Source of the DNA: Plenodomus lindquistii
Lineage: Eukaryota; Ascomycota; Dothideomycetes; Pleosporales; Leptosphaeriaceae
Direction: 5' to 3'
Length of the DNA: 64,000 nucleotides
NCBI GenBank assembly: GCA_025504975.1
Contig: JANUWI010000007.1
Location: forward strand, 1,240,001 to 1,304,000
Shown here: positions 11,110-21,955 of the stretch, piece after piece
Position numbering within the stretch: position 1 is the first letter of the stretch
Layout: each line of letters opens with the position of its first letter
Program-made: the position numbers and the translations under genes
Notes under the pieces: generated by a model
The model's database searches: none
Told to the model about the DNA's origin: nothing
Seen by the model: the letters and a program-made list of their open reading frames with translations, nothing else

Positions 11110-12343
11110 TACTGTCTCACAATATCGGCACACACCCGTCCAGAAGCTGTCCCTGGATTTTGGTACTGATTCCTCAGATCTTTCGGTACGCATCCTCACT
11201 CCCTTGGCAAATGTCAGTCTGACAAGCGCAGGTCTGGTCTACCGAGCTTCCTCAGAGCACTCTTAACAGGGCGGGCGTACAAAAACAGCAGGTCGCGTTC
11301 AACCCATCAAAGTCCTGCACTTTCAAGAAGCTCTCCAGAGCAACATGGAAGATCTCTTATGGTAACTCCTCTTCAGCAAGCGGTGATGTGGGCACGGACG
11401 TGATCAGTCTCGGAGGACTATATATCAAGGGACAGGCCGTCGAGTTAGCCAAAGAACTCTCTTAGTAATTCGCAACTGTAAGCACACTTAGCTCTGTTTG
11501 TTCTTGCCGCTGACTTAGCTAGGGTAACGGAAGTGGTCTTCTTGGTCTCGCCTTCGGTACTATCAACATAGTATCTCCAACACCGCAGGCGACCCCAGTC
11601 GACAACGTTCTCGCACAATCCCTGGCTAAGCAGCAACTCTTCACTGCATACTTATGGAGCTGGCGTGATGCCGCAGAAGCTGATAAGGGCCAGGTCAGAA
11701 TTCTCCTGCATACTTCCCATCTGTATTTACATGGCGTAGAGCTTCTATACATTTGGATACATCGACCAAGATTTCCTGATTACTTTTGGAGCCTCGAGCC
11801 CAAATTACGTCCCTGCCGATAGCAGCCAAGGTTTCTAGCAGATCCAATCTACCTCTGCCACCGTTCATGGTACGATCTGGACCCGTTCCAACAACACGGC
11901 CATCATGGATACTGAAACCACCCTCTGTCTGGTGGACGATTCTCTTGTCGAGGCCGTGTACAGTGCCATTCCTGGTTCAAAGTACGACCAGGACAACCAA
12001 GGCTACGTCTTCCCAAGTTCGACATCGGCGAACGATCTACCGCAGGTCACGCTCTCCAATGGAGACGCATCGGTTCCTTTTCAGAAGGAAGATCTCAGTT
12101 TCGCGGACGCTGGCAACGGTATGGTGGATGGAAGTATCCAGAGTAGAGGGTCCATGGGCATGGACATCTATGGCCATGCGGTCTTGAAGGCTATGTATGC
12201 TGTAAGCGGTCCGCATTGACGACTGCCACAAGAGATCTGCTGACTGGTGGTAATAGATTTTCGATATGAACAACGGGTCACCGCGATTCGGCTGGGTACA
12301 GTGGAAGGAAGCTACTCAGAACACTGCAGCTCCCCCCTCGTAG
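11110..12343 (+). pseudogene. Decayed pepsin-like (A1) aspartic protease
   Basis: Translating fragments in the right frames recovers most of a fungal secreted aspartic protease: TPVQKLSLDFGTDSSDLSV (from about 11133), VAFNPSKSCTFKKLSRATWK then ISYGNSSSASGDVGTDVISL (about 11290-11420), GLLGLAFGTINIVSPTPQAT (from about 11530), TAIMDTETTLCLVDDSLVEA (from about 11900) and, after an intron-like gap, FDMNNGSPRFGWVQW ending at TAG 12341-12343. Signal peptide and propeptide are not recognisable. Frame shifts and stops interrupt it (for example TAG TAA at about 11462-11467). Both catalytic motifs are gone: the first D-T-G reads G-T-D and the second reads D-T-E. It cannot make an active protease as it stands. 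The last 100 codons (11905-12219) remain a clean frame. Confidence 0.82.
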
Positions 12344-14083
12344 TTGACGAATTTCAAGTTCTCAATGGACGCATTGGATGTGTCATAGCATACGCCGACG
12401 TCGGCGATCATGATGAACTGTTCAACATGTTCACATTCCGAATAGGTGTTCCCGAACGGCAAGGGTAAGCATCAGCAAATACATAGGCACTTCGGGGCAT
12501 TGCTTAGCAACACATAGATTTATGGAAGATTCGCACTCATCATAAGAGCATACGCGTGCCGTTGAGACATGTAAGCCGGAAGCCTTAGATTTATCCAAAA
12601 ACCTTATCTGCCTGTGTCAGATCCGCGCTGAAATTACCAAACGAACAGTTATCATGCCCCGTTCTTGAATAGCTCGGGTTCTCGAGTTACCTAAATTTAC
12701 GAATTTCCCGGTGGAAAAGCCGATTGCAATTGCACCATGGCAGCAATCGAGTTGAAAACGCCTGCGCACCGTCTGACCCCAGGATCTCAGGCTGATGACA
12801 AACTTTCACCCGCTGGCCACAAATAGTCTTACAATCGTCACAGGCAGTAAGCAAGCCGTGACCTTGGCACGGCAACATCAACCGTGCGACACAGGTGTTA
12901 CCAGTGTAATTGGAAGTCCTAGGCTTGGAGCTTACGCGGCGAATAGGGCAGCCAAACTTAATTGTGCATAATCGGCAAGGAGCTGACTTGGTTGTTACGG
13001 GATCGCAGAGGTGTTGGGTAGGTGGCTGGAACGGACTTCGTGTAGAAAGGTCGGCTGTCAAGTCTGTTAGGTGTTCTCTCATTGGCAGCGATACCACCAG
13101 ACAGTCATTGTGAAGTCATTTCGAATCAAAGCCATACTAATGTATTGCAAGGTTTGATTGAGGTTGATGAAGACAAACGAGTTTTGAGCTGATGATGAGT
13201 GAGAGGAATCGGCATCTCTCCGGCGCGCATCGCGCCTTCCATCTGAAACACGTGCAACGGGCAAGAATGCGGCGGTAGGCCCAGACGATAGATCCATGGA
13301 TAGGTCTCTATCCTCAGCCTGCTTCAACCACGTGCGCACATCTCGAATTGCACATCTCGAATTACCGATGCAAATCCTTGTGCTTCACAATAACTTTGTT
13401 GCGCAATGCCGACAGCGTGATCTGCTAGCTGCAGAACGCGTCTTTGTTCTGACGCTCAGCCCCCACCATGCACCATAGCCAAGCACTCATCCTACACGGA
13501 GGACATGTATTATGATAAGCCTTATCGCTGCCTCATAGGCTGTGGCACAGCAAGAGTCAGGTCTCGGGCATGAAGTGGACGCGTAACGAAAGTCGCGCTG
13601 GCGGAAGGTAATTCTTGGATGACGGGCCCAGCGACGGCTCTCCGCAACGTTTCCGGATACGGCCAGCCTCTTTGACGACTGTAATGAGATATAGTCTTCT
13701 TACTTAGCGCATAGACCTACAGTCTGAGGATATACTCTACATTGTCCGCGTCCAAATTCTCAGCACGTCTCTTTTATCTGCAACCTCCCACAAATTTCTT
13801 TGTTGCTTGCAAGTATTGCCGTTACATCTACAGATATCTTTGTTTGCTCCAACCGAATGACAACAAACGGACTCACGGAATCAAGGACTCCCAGGACATC
13901 ACGTCTCTAGTGGCTTAGCTACCTCTTCTTGGCCCATGACATTCCCCTACGCTATTGACTAGACATATTCCTTCGGATAGGACAAATCTTGACAGAGGCT
14001 GGGCGTCGTCTTGAAAAGCCACTGCTTGCCTGAAACACAACCTCCCACAAGTGCAGGGGCCTGGTCATACAAATCTTACTATC
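12344..14083. other. Intergenic, nothing recognised
   Basis: About 1.7 kb between the dead protease and the DOMON-b561 gene. Small ORFs have no recognisable similarity. The last few hundred bases are presumably the promoter of the downstream gene. Confidence 0.45.
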
Positions 14084-15724
14084 ATGAAATTCCAAAGTTC
14101 CATTGCACTCAGCCTTGTGGCTCTCGGTGGGTAGGTCGCTTCATATGATCGACTGCAACTGACATTCCCCGACCAGCATCACACGTTACCTCTCAAGTCG
14201 CAGACATAAGCCCATCAGATAACGTACGATTCAAACTCAATATTCCGGACAGCACTGCTTCTTCGGGAAGTGGAGACATCTTCTTCTCGATCTCAGCACC
14301 CAGCAGCTATGAATGGGTAGCATTGGGCCAGGGAACTGGCATGGGCGGTTCCAACATGTTCCTTGTGTACACCTCGTCAAGCGGGTCAAATGTGACCCTC
14401 TCGCCGCGGACTGCAAGTGGTTATAGCACGCCAAGTGTGAATGAAGATGCACAGGTCTCGTTACTGGAGGGCTCTGGTGTCACGGATGGAGTAATGACTG
14501 CCAACGTGAGATGTGAGCAACGCGGATCACCCTCATCCCTCCAAGTGCTGGCTGACAATTGCAGGCTCCAACTGCGACAGTTGGTCTGGTGGTACCATGG
14601 ACTTTAGTGCAGGAACCGGCAATTGGATCTATGCCTTCCAATCATCTGGTGGCCCCAAAGACTCTGACGAACAATCAATCTCGATCAAGCAGCACAACAA
14701 CCAAGCCGCTTTTGAATGGGACTTCGCGGACGCTAAAGGTGGCAGCAGTGTCAACCCATTTCTCGCTGCTACCCCTTCTGGCACGGGAACAGCTGGCACC
14801 GCTGCATCAAGTTGCATACCGCGACCAGCCTCTGCTACTGGCTCAGCTTCAGCTTCTGGGGCTTCGAATGCGGCCGCGAGTGCAACACCAATAAGTGATG
14901 GTTCCAACAACAATGATAATGGTAACCCTTGGGACGGCCGACCTACAGGTTGGCCCACGGCAAGGCCCACAGGTCGACCACCAGCCAAACGGCAGGATCA
15001 ACTGCCTTACTGCGACGAAGTCCCAAATGATGGAGACAGCAGCAACAGCAACACGAATAACGGCTTTACCCCCGTCGGGGGGTCAAGTGGTGGGGGCGGC
15101 AGCCGCAAGACCATGCTCATCGCACATGGTGTTCTCGCGTCACTGGCCTTTGTCATTCTCTTCCCCGCAGGCGCCATCGCCATCCGTCTTGCGTCCTTCC
15201 CAGGTGTGGTCTGGCTTCATGCTGCATTCCAAATTCTCGCCTACCTAGTTTACATTGCTGGGTTTGGTCTCGGCGTGTACCTAGCGACGGAGATGAAATT
15301 ACTAGACCACTATCACCCCATCATCGGGGTTATGGTCCTGATCCTTGTCTTCTTCCAACCCATTACGGGATGGCTCCATCATGTTCTCTTTAAAAAGTAC
15401 AGTCATCGGACAGCATGGTCATATGCGCATATATGGCTTGGTCGTATTGCCGTCACGTTGGGCATTATTAATGGCGGTCTTGGGTTGAAGCTTGCTGACT
15501 CAATGAACATGAGTTCGCAAGGTGGCATCATTGCGTATGGTGTCATCGCAGGACTTGTGTGGTTGGTGTGGGTCGCGGCCATGGTGGTGGGCGAGCGGAG
15601 GAGGAAGAGGGCGTCTACGAAGGGGGCAACAAAGCTTGCGGGTAGTGCGATGATGGGGTCCGATGGAGATGTGAGGGGTGGCGCTACACCACTGAATGGA
15701 CACTATGCACCGAAGGGGCAGTAG
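14084..15724 (+). CDS. DOMON-cytochrome b561 transmembrane reductase
   Basis: Three exons, 14084-14126, 14177-14512 and 14565-15724, give 512 residues. Residues 1-21 are a signal peptide (SSIALSLVALASHVTSQ). Residues about 22-200 form a DOMON domain like the cytochrome domain of cellobiose dehydrogenase: Met70 in GTGMGG and His170 in IKQHNNQ sit where its Met/His heme-b ligands are found, and two cysteines (127, 130) may form a disulphide. A Ser/Ala/Gly/Asn-rich linker (about 205-300) leads to a five-helix cytochrome b561 module with four likely heme histidines: His314 (AHG), His345 (WLHA), His377 (HPIIG) and His415 (HIWLGR). The basic C-terminal tail is probably cytosolic. Such proteins are thought to pass electrons across a membrane, possibly as ferric reductases; the natural partner here is unknown. 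Confidence 0.9.
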
Positions 15725-15793
15725 GTGTGAGATTTGGCTAGTTCTTACTATATGGTCGTGTTTATAGCTGCTGTGTTGATGGGGAGTGAGACG

Positions 15794-16570
15794 TCATCGT
15801 CGTTCAAGTCCACCAAAAACTCGGTTCGCTGCACTGCTGACCTTCAACACATCCCTGTACGTTAGACTCGTCCTTATCTCTCTCACATTCTTGCCGCCTT
15901 GCTGCTCAAAAACCGTTCTATCCCCAAGCATATTCCAATTCGCCACCGTGCCCGGCCCAAGCTCCTCATCGACTTCTATCGCCGCAATACCGTGCATGTA
16001 GTCTCGATATGCTGGTCCTGTTGTGATGAGCAGGGACCGTGGCTCTTGTAAGATCCTCGTCGGTATCGTATAATCCTGCTTCTGTTCCTCTTGCGACTCT
16101 TCGTCATCTACCGTTTGCCCTGCATCGTCACCAAACCCTTCAGTTCTTGTAGGTTTGGAAACGATGTCAAGGCACAGCGCTCCCCCTAGACTAACAGTAG
16201 CAACAACTCCGGCATACGCATCGCCATCTTCATGCGGCATGATGCCCTCACCAGGCTTATATTCGTTGATCAACACATGGTTCGGCGATCCATGCGGCGT
16301 TCCCGCGAATATTCCCATCTCTCTGAATCGCTCTACCACTGGATTGGTAAGATAGGATGGTAGCGGCGCTGCAAGAAGTGCGTTGTTCTTTGTGAGTATG
16401 GAAGGGTGCGCTTGCAAACGGCGGTGGGTAAGATGGGTCCAGCGCTGTGCGGGAATCTTTTGGAGAAGGGATAATTCTTCGGCGCGGGTGATGAAATTGG
16501 GCATGTAATAGAAGTCTGGTGGGAGGTTGGGAACGAGATGGGGTATGAGGTTCGAGCTTCGTGATGTCAT
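15794..16570 (-). CDS. AlkB-like 2-oxoglutarate/Fe(II) dioxygenase (ALKBH6-like)
   Basis: A single exon of 258 residues. The iron site is visible: His113 and Asp115 in MPHEDGDAY and His193 in YMHGI. Arg233 and Arg239 in RTSLTYR form the R-x5-R motif that binds 2-oxoglutarate in AlkB proteins. The order NEYKPGEGIMPHEDG, then SLGGALCLDI, then SLLITTGPAYRDYMHGI, fits the ALKBH6 group better than the DNA-repair members. An acidic Asp/Glu/Gln-rich insertion (about 145-167) sits between the strands that carry the iron ligands. The substrate is not evident; family members act on nucleic acids or proteins. The stop codon is only about 70 bp from that of the convergent DOMON-b561 gene. Confidence 0.88.
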   Translation of the reverse strand: MTSRSSNLIPHLVPNLPPDFYYMPNFITRAEELSLLQKIPAQRWTHLTHRRLQAHPSILTKNNALLAAPLPSYLTNPVVERFREMGIFAGTPHGSPNHVLINEYKPGEGIMPHEDGDAYAGVVATVSLGGALCLDIVSKPTRTEGFGDDAGQTVDDEESQEEQKQDYTIPTRILQEPRSLLITTGPAYRDYMHGIAAIEVDEELGPGTVANWNMLGDRTVFEQQGGKNVREIRTSLTYRDVLKVSSAANRVFGGLERR

Positions 16571-17013
16571 GACTGAAGTCTTGTGTCAGTGCTTGAATTT
16601 GATGGGGACAAGGTGCCTGTATATGCTGATCTTGTTTGTGCGCGATGCGTGGCGAGACAGTCAATTGTCACGTTGCGGTAGTTGGTGTACTGTTGTTGAT
16701 TTATTAGTCAGCGGACCGCGCTCCCACGTGCTTGCCGTTCGAGCTGGCCCCAATGACACCTCGGGACTCTTCACCAAGTTGACGCGGACAAGAAGAGAGA
16801 AAAAATGGCATAATTGGAAGAACATTTCTGCTACGAATGCACAACATGCGTGTCGCAAGCAGAACCCAGGGAGCGCAACCGCCACTGAGCACTCAACCCA
16901 TCTATAACACTGTAGGAGAAAGCCAAACACCAATAAATGCGCATCGCTGAAGAAGCCAAGCATATACAATGGATCGCAAACATTGCGTAAAAAGATCCCC
17001 AATCCCTGCTAAA
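16571..17013. other. Short intergenic region
   Basis: Promoter side of the AlkB-like gene and 3' flank of the F-box/LRR gene. No gene seen. Confidence 0.5.
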
Positions 17014-19125
17014 TCACATGACCACACAGCTGCCAGGCCCACTCCTCGCCCGACGCCGTCTGCCAATGCCACCTGTAACGCCTGCACCGCCTTCCTCCTC
17101 ATCTGCATGCATCATCTGCGCCTCCCTTGCTCTTCTTCTGCGTCTGCGTGTGCCAGCGCCACCGACACCCGCTTCTTCGTTCAGCATCATGTAATCTGCC
17201 CATTTGCGCTCCAAACGGGCCGCTGCAGCAAAGTCGCCCCGTAGAACACGCTTCGTGTGCTCTTCGACTGTAGGCTGCCAGTTATGGAAACACTTGAGCT
17301 TAATTATCTCACGGGGGTATGTCGCTGGCTCGGATTTCGATGCCATGATTGCGTTGCGCGGGCGCGTGATTTCTGCATTACGCGAGAGAACCTCACGAAC
17401 ACCGGTCCAGGTAACGTTGGCACAGTCATAGACTTCGATACGGAGACCGACTGTGGGACGTTCCGAGGCGGTCAAACCACGAGCTGTGCGGTTGCGGTTG
17501 CGGAGGCCAGCCGCAGCTTCGGCGAGGACTAGATCGGAGACGCGTGTATTGTCCATCTCTAGGGAAGAAAGACTAGAGCATGCTTTTAGGACTGGCAGCA
17601 TGCCAGTGTCGCCTAAATTCTCGCATGATGAAATACAAAGGTGGCGAAGATGAGGGGCACATGGCGAATTGGCGAGCGTCTTGAGAACATCGTTGGTGAG
17701 ATTGTCGACCTCCTCTATGTCAAGGTGTGTCAATACAGGCATCGTGGGAATAAGACCAATCAGCGAGTCATCGCTAAGACGCCCACACCTTGAGACTTGA
17801 AGGCCTTCCATGGACGGAACGTTACCAATGAGGGCCTTTACTCCGTCATCTGTGATGCTACGGCAACGTGTGAGGTCTAGGTGCTTCAGCTTGCGGGGTG
17901 GAACAATGGGCCGATCAGTGAGAACATCAACTTCCTCATCGACTCCCTCAACAAAGGCTGCTAGAGACTCGTCGTTGAGACTGTCGCAATTCTTGAGGCC
18001 TAGTCGCTCAAGTGTGTTTCGCTTGAACAGTGCGACCATGAGGTCAACATCGTCCCAACCTCGCACTTCAGCGGCACGAAGATCGCGCAGCCTTGGACAG
18101 CCCTCGACGACCTTCTTCAAGCCGCGATTGTCGATGTTATTGCACCACTCAATGTTGAGCACTTGGACACGGGGACAGTGAGCAGCAAGGATCTTCATTG
18201 CCGCATTCGTCGCTCCTGCAAGTCCAGAAAGGTTGACGTGTACGAGGCGGCTGTTCTGTAGCAGAAAACAATGGATTGAAGTTCGATCGATGCGACAGCC
18301 TTCGAGGGAGAAATTCTCAAGGTTTTGGACCGCGTCGATGAAGCCGCCCTTGCCCCATTGCTCTCTCAACTGGACGCATCCCCGGAGATTGAGGTCCTTG
18401 ACAAACGGGCCAGCTGATGTGATGATTTTGACGAGGGCATTGGCTGAGATATCGCGGTAGAAGTTGCTTGTGTCGAGATCACTCCACAGTTGGCCATCGA
18501 AGCACATTGCGTGCCACGACTTGGAGACTCGTGAGCAACGAACAATCTCCTTGGGTTGTAGGTATCGAAGGACCTGCATGCGGATCTCGGCAGGCAGGTC
18601 CCCCCAGAAGTTGAAGTCTGGTCGCTTGTGGACCTTGTTGGCAATAGGGCGCGAGAAGTAGTCGGCATCGGCTTCCAGGCCGTCTCGGGTAAAGGGTCGG
18701 CGAGCCGAAGGGAGAGGAACGGAAGAGGGGATGTCTGGTGTCTTGGTGCGCAGGCGAGTCCTTTCGTCCCAAAAGGGAGTGGCAGGCGGGCTGTTGGCAA
18801 CGGAGGTAGGCGCTGTAGAGAAGCCATTTGAGAGCTCAGACGAGTAGGAGCTGCCGAACGAGTTGCCATAGGGCGAGCCAGGCGATGCCAGCGATACGCA
18901 CGACATTGAGGGCTTTGCTCCGCTCCGCAGACTGTGCGAGTGGGTTCTGCCCATGGCCGCCAGACTGGGGGAAGAGCCCATGCGCTGCAAGCCGTGCAGG
19001 AGCCGGTGTCTTCCCTTGAGCCTGGGTTGTTCGACAATGGAAGATTCGCTGGGAGTGCCTGGAGCGGAGGGCGTCTCGACGTGCTCGACGACAATGGCGT
19101 CGATGGAGACTGGTGCCAGTGCCAT
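17014..19125 (-). CDS. F-box/leucine-rich-repeat protein with C-terminal CaaX box
   Basis: A single exon of 703 residues when started at the ATG at 19125 (MALAPVSIDA); the 26 codons before it in the open frame are basic and not conserved-looking. The Ser/Pro-rich first ~160 residues are probably disordered. Residues about 165-215 are an F-box (WGDLPAEIRMQVLRYLQPKE, then CSRVSKSWHAMC), expected to bind Skp1 in an SCF ubiquitin ligase. Residues about 220-560 carry cysteine-type (Amn1/Grr1-like) leucine-rich repeats of about 26 residues with repeated LxxLxLxxC patterns, which would select substrates. After a basic, Arg-rich stretch the protein ends in CVVM, a prenylation (CaaX) motif with a C-terminal Met typical of farnesylation. 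Mammalian FBXL2 and FBXL20 are precedents for CaaX-bearing F-box/LRR proteins. Membrane attachment is an inference. Confidence 0.88.
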   Translation of the reverse strand: MALAPVSIDAIVVEHVETPSAPGTPSESSIVEQPRLKGRHRLLHGLQRMGSSPSLAAMGRTHSHSLRSGAKPSMSCVSLASPGSPYGNSFGSSYSSELSNGFSTAPTSVANSPPATPFWDERTRLRTKTPDIPSSVPLPSARRPFTRDGLEADADYFSRPIANKVHKRPDFNFWGDLPAEIRMQVLRYLQPKEIVRCSRVSKSWHAMCFDGQLWSDLDTSNFYRDISANALVKIITSAGPFVKDLNLRGCVQLREQWGKGGFIDAVQNLENFSLEGCRIDRTSIHCFLLQNSRLVHVNLSGLAGATNAAMKILAAHCPRVQVLNIEWCNNIDNRGLKKVVEGCPRLRDLRAAEVRGWDDVDLMVALFKRNTLERLGLKNCDSLNDESLAAFVEGVDEEVDVLTDRPIVPPRKLKHLDLTRCRSITDDGVKALIGNVPSMEGLQVSRCGRLSDDSLIGLIPTMPVLTHLDIEEVDNLTNDVLKTLANSPCAPHLRHLCISSCENLGDTGMLPVLKACSSLSSLEMDNTRVSDLVLAEAAAGLRNRNRTARGLTASERPTVGLRIEVYDCANVTWTGVREVLSRNAEITRPRNAIMASKSEPATYPREIIKLKCFHNWQPTVEEHTKRVLRGDFAAAARLERKWADYMMLNEEAGVGGAGTRRRRRRAREAQMMHADEEEGGAGVTGGIGRRRRARSGPGSCVVM

Positions 19126-19848
19126 GGTGGAGCGTGGATGGCGCGCGCGACCTCGGCGATGCGCGTTGTGGAGGGGAAAGATGCCGACGATGAAGTGGTT
19201 CACGCAGTAGGTGGGGACGACGAGCAGAGATGCGACGAGATGCAGGAGGCAACAGGACAGGTTCGGCTACGGCTGGGGGCCAGACCCGGTGGCTGGATGC
19301 GATTGCGCGGTTTTGACGGCGGTTGGTCCTAGGGTTCTAGAAAGCGGGGAGAAGGCCCACACGGCGGAGGGCGACTGGACGCGGAGGAAATGAGCTCGGC
19401 ATGGACGAGATGGACATGACCAGTCTACAGTACTCTACCTATGGCCGTGTGGTGCGGCTATAAAGGTATTCACACGTCTCGGAGCATCTGCACCTGCACC
19501 TGCACCTGCACCTGCACCTGCCTCGTTCCCTTATCGTAAGCAATCAGTACGTGTGCCATGGGGCGGACGGGCCGACGCCACGTGCCCCTCGTTTGGCAGT
19601 GAGTATCATCAAGGTCAGCCCCCTTTCAAACACTGCTGGTCGCTTGACCTCGCTCTGAGACAGACAGCATCGCGCGAGACGACAAAGGACCTCTTCAGCA
19701 GGTGCTCTCCTCCATCCAAGGCCTGGTGGTTTTGCCATACCCAACGGCAGAGGCGGCTGCGTCTCCACTTGGGCGCAGGCCATGGATCTGCAGGGTCTGA
19801 CACCATGTCGCCCCCCGCAGTGTCGTCTGCATCTCTTCCCGTTCCTAC
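19126..19848. other. Intergenic region, F-box/LRR promoter and 3' flank of the DUF7053 gene
   Basis: Contains five tandem CACCTG hexamers and TATA-like TATAAAGG near 19460. The longer open frames here (both strands near 19550-20100) have codon patterns consistent with shadows or chance. Confidence 0.5.
19491..19520. repeat. CACCTG hexanucleotide repeat, 5 copies
   Basis: Five perfect CACCTG units (an E-box-like hexamer) about 370 bp upstream of the F-box/LRR start codon. It may be a simple microsatellite or a cluster of bHLH/zinc-finger binding sites. Confidence 0.85.
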
Positions 19849-20432
19849 TCAAGACTTGGCCAGCCCTTGCTTCAAATGCGCCACAAACTTTGCATGTGTC
19901 CCTGGCCAATTCTCCTCGCACTTGCCCTTTACAGTCCCCGTCAGCATCCTGTTGGCCTTGATCTCCACATCCTCCACCAAACTCCACTCCCCTCTCTCCC
20001 TCTCCACCACACCCTTTACATCGTGCTCGTCCAGCGTCTCCGTCTTGACAAGCTTCCACCATGTCGTCTGCACCAGGCCCAACGGCGCTTTGACAACCCA
20101 CAACACGCCGTCCTCGACGTTTGTCATCTCTGCTGTGAAGCTGACAGTGGTGCCCCAGAGACCTGCGGGGAGGGCCTCCATGTGGTCCGTCACCTTGTAG
20201 CGCTTTGCATTGGGTATGGTGGAGTCGGCGGGGAGCGTTTCGTACGAGGCGAACTCGGGATCGAGGCGAATAAGAAGGTCGTGGTTGTGCAGGTAGGCGA
20301 GTGCGTGCTCAAACGTCACCGCGCGGGGAAGAGGCGTGACATGGTGAAGAGTGGCGGTTGTTGTGAGGGCTGGACAAGTACTTGTTAGCCGTCGTGGTCG
20401 GACTCTCGACTTTGGGTCGACATACAGAACAT
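19849..20432 (-). CDS. DUF7053-type fungal protein
   Basis: Two exons: a tiny first exon (20432-20426, coding Met-Phe plus one base) and 20369-19849, giving 175 residues. The intron has a perfect GTATGT donor, a CTAAC branch site and a CAG acceptor, and it joins to MFSLTTTATLHHVTPLPR, the usual start of this family. The body (HALAYLHNHDLLIRLDPEF, then YKVTDHMEALPAGLWGTTVSF, then the C-terminal EDVEIKANRMLTGTVKG) follows the fungal DUF7053 pattern, which looks like a START/SRPBCC-type hydrophobic-pocket fold. There is no signal peptide or membrane segment. No function is known for the family. Confidence 0.7.
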
Positions 20433-20879
20433 TGCAATGCAGGCGTGTCGCTGGTTCGATCAAGCTTGGGGGGTGTCAAGTGTTAGGTCCAAGGGCTAAA
20501 CTAAGGCTATATAATTGCTGAGCGCAAGTGAGGCCATCATCGCCTTTTGCCGCCATGCCAGTTTCACTGTACAAGCAATCTGTCGCAGAACGGGAGCGCG
20601 AGTAAAGCCGCGATACGGCCATTGATCTGGCACACCAGACCAGGTAATGCACTGCATATCCATCGTGAGCCTGCCTGTGGGAGAGGCCCGAAGTGGGGCT
20701 GGGGCTGCCTCCGAGGTGCGTGTCCGTCTCCTTCGCCTCGGGACGCCCGACACGCTTGACACGCTTGACATCTGCATTGCGCATACCAGCCCTGGGGTTC
20801 GGAATCAGCAGACGGTCATAGAAGGCTTACAAACTTCGCCTCGCCTTCTCCCCCTTCTGTACTCTGGACTGCACGGACA
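20433..20879. other. Divergent promoter region
   Basis: Lies between the start codons of the DUF7053 and DUF1772-like genes, so it is likely a shared divergent promoter. A short tandem duplication (CGCTTGACACGCTTGAC, about 20753-20769) is visible. Confidence 0.5.
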
Positions 20880-21588
20880 ATGGCATCTCGAGGTGTCGTT
20901 CTTGGGCCAGCGCCGCCTCTGGGCCTCCTCATTGCGCAGACTGTAGGCATTACATCGAGTCTGTACTTGCTGGGTACGTCCACTGCATCTTCTCCGCATT
21001 CCAATGTCAATTTCCACCAAGCTCCAACTGACGTCTTGATCAAAGGCTCCAATGCAGCCCTCTCGCTCATCGCGGTCCCCGCCGTCCTCCAAGCCCCCGC
21101 ACCCCTCGCCGCCAAACAATGGTTCACAGTGCTTACCCGTGGCGGTGCAATCGGTCGCCCTCTCGCAATCCTCAGCGCCATAGCAACGGCCTATGTAGCC
21201 TACACACGTACGTCGTTTGCCGAACCCTCCAACCCTTCTACGCCACGCCTCCGCATCGCTAATTACTTGCACAGAACCACGCGGCTCCCTCCCCTTCAAG
21301 CTTAATATTGCAGCTACCGTCCTTATCCCATCGATAATACCATTTACATTCGCTTTCATCGTACCCACCAACAACAAGCTCATTGCGAAGAGAGACGAGT
21401 TCGCCTCTCTGAGCCAGAGGAGCAAGACTTCGCGTGCTGGCATGCCAGGCTCTTGGGATGATGTCGAGGCAGATGGAGGCGAGACGGTACATGCCTTGAT
21501 CGACCGCTGGGGAGTGCTGAACTTGGTCAGGGCGGGACTGGTTGCTGGTGGGAGTTTGTGTGCTGTTCTTGCTGCGCTGCATAGGTGA
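20880..21588 (+). CDS. DUF1772 (anthrone oxygenase-like) membrane protein
   Basis: Three exons, 20880-20973, 21046-21207 and 21275-21588, 189 residues, with clean GT-AG junctions. Four hydrophobic segments are visible: PLGLLIAQTVGITSSLYLLG, AALSLIAVPAVLQAPAPLAA, PLAILSAIATAYVAYT and NIAATVLIPSIIPFTFAFIV, plus a weaker C-terminal one (GLVAGGSLCAVLAAL). The pattern TNNKLIAKRDEFASLS, then VHALIDRWGVLNLVRAGLVAGG, is characteristic of DUF1772 proteins, whose best-studied fungal members are anthrone oxygenases of anthraquinone pathways. No polyketide synthase or other pathway gene is nearby, so a role in secondary metabolism is not supported here. Confidence 0.8.
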
Positions 21589-21955
21589 GCCAAGGACGAA
21601 AAGTAGTTTGAGAGAGACATGTTCACAAAACACCACACGGAAATAGCTTGGCATCACATGATACAGCAGTGACAAAGCAACTCTTCCACTGATTACGTGG
21701 ACCTGAAGCTGTAACGTCGGCATCTAATGTCCCTCCGGGCGAGCTGCATACCTGAACTCGTTGCAAGTGGACCTGTGTAGGTGCCTGCTATCCTACCGTC
21801 GGCCAGGTGTAGGTGGCAGATCATCGAAAACCGTCGTACCCGCGCTCACCTTGCTTATGGAAGGTGCAAACACGCCTAGTCCATCTCGTCCCTGCTCTGT
21901 TTTCTCAACAACGCCAACATCTCCACCAAGACTGCTACCGTGCTCACCAACACCA
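21589..21955. other. Short intergenic region
   Basis: 3' flank of the DUF1772 gene and leader of the DUF7918 gene. The frame of the latter stays open upstream to 21761, with another ATG at 21857, so an N-terminally longer form is possible. Confidence 0.45.

Noticed and set aside
19553..20200. Long plus-strand ORF opposite the DUF7053 gene
   Set aside because: Antisense shadow: the minus strand has the spliced, family-like protein, while this frame has Ser/His/Pro/Thr-rich composition without a domain.
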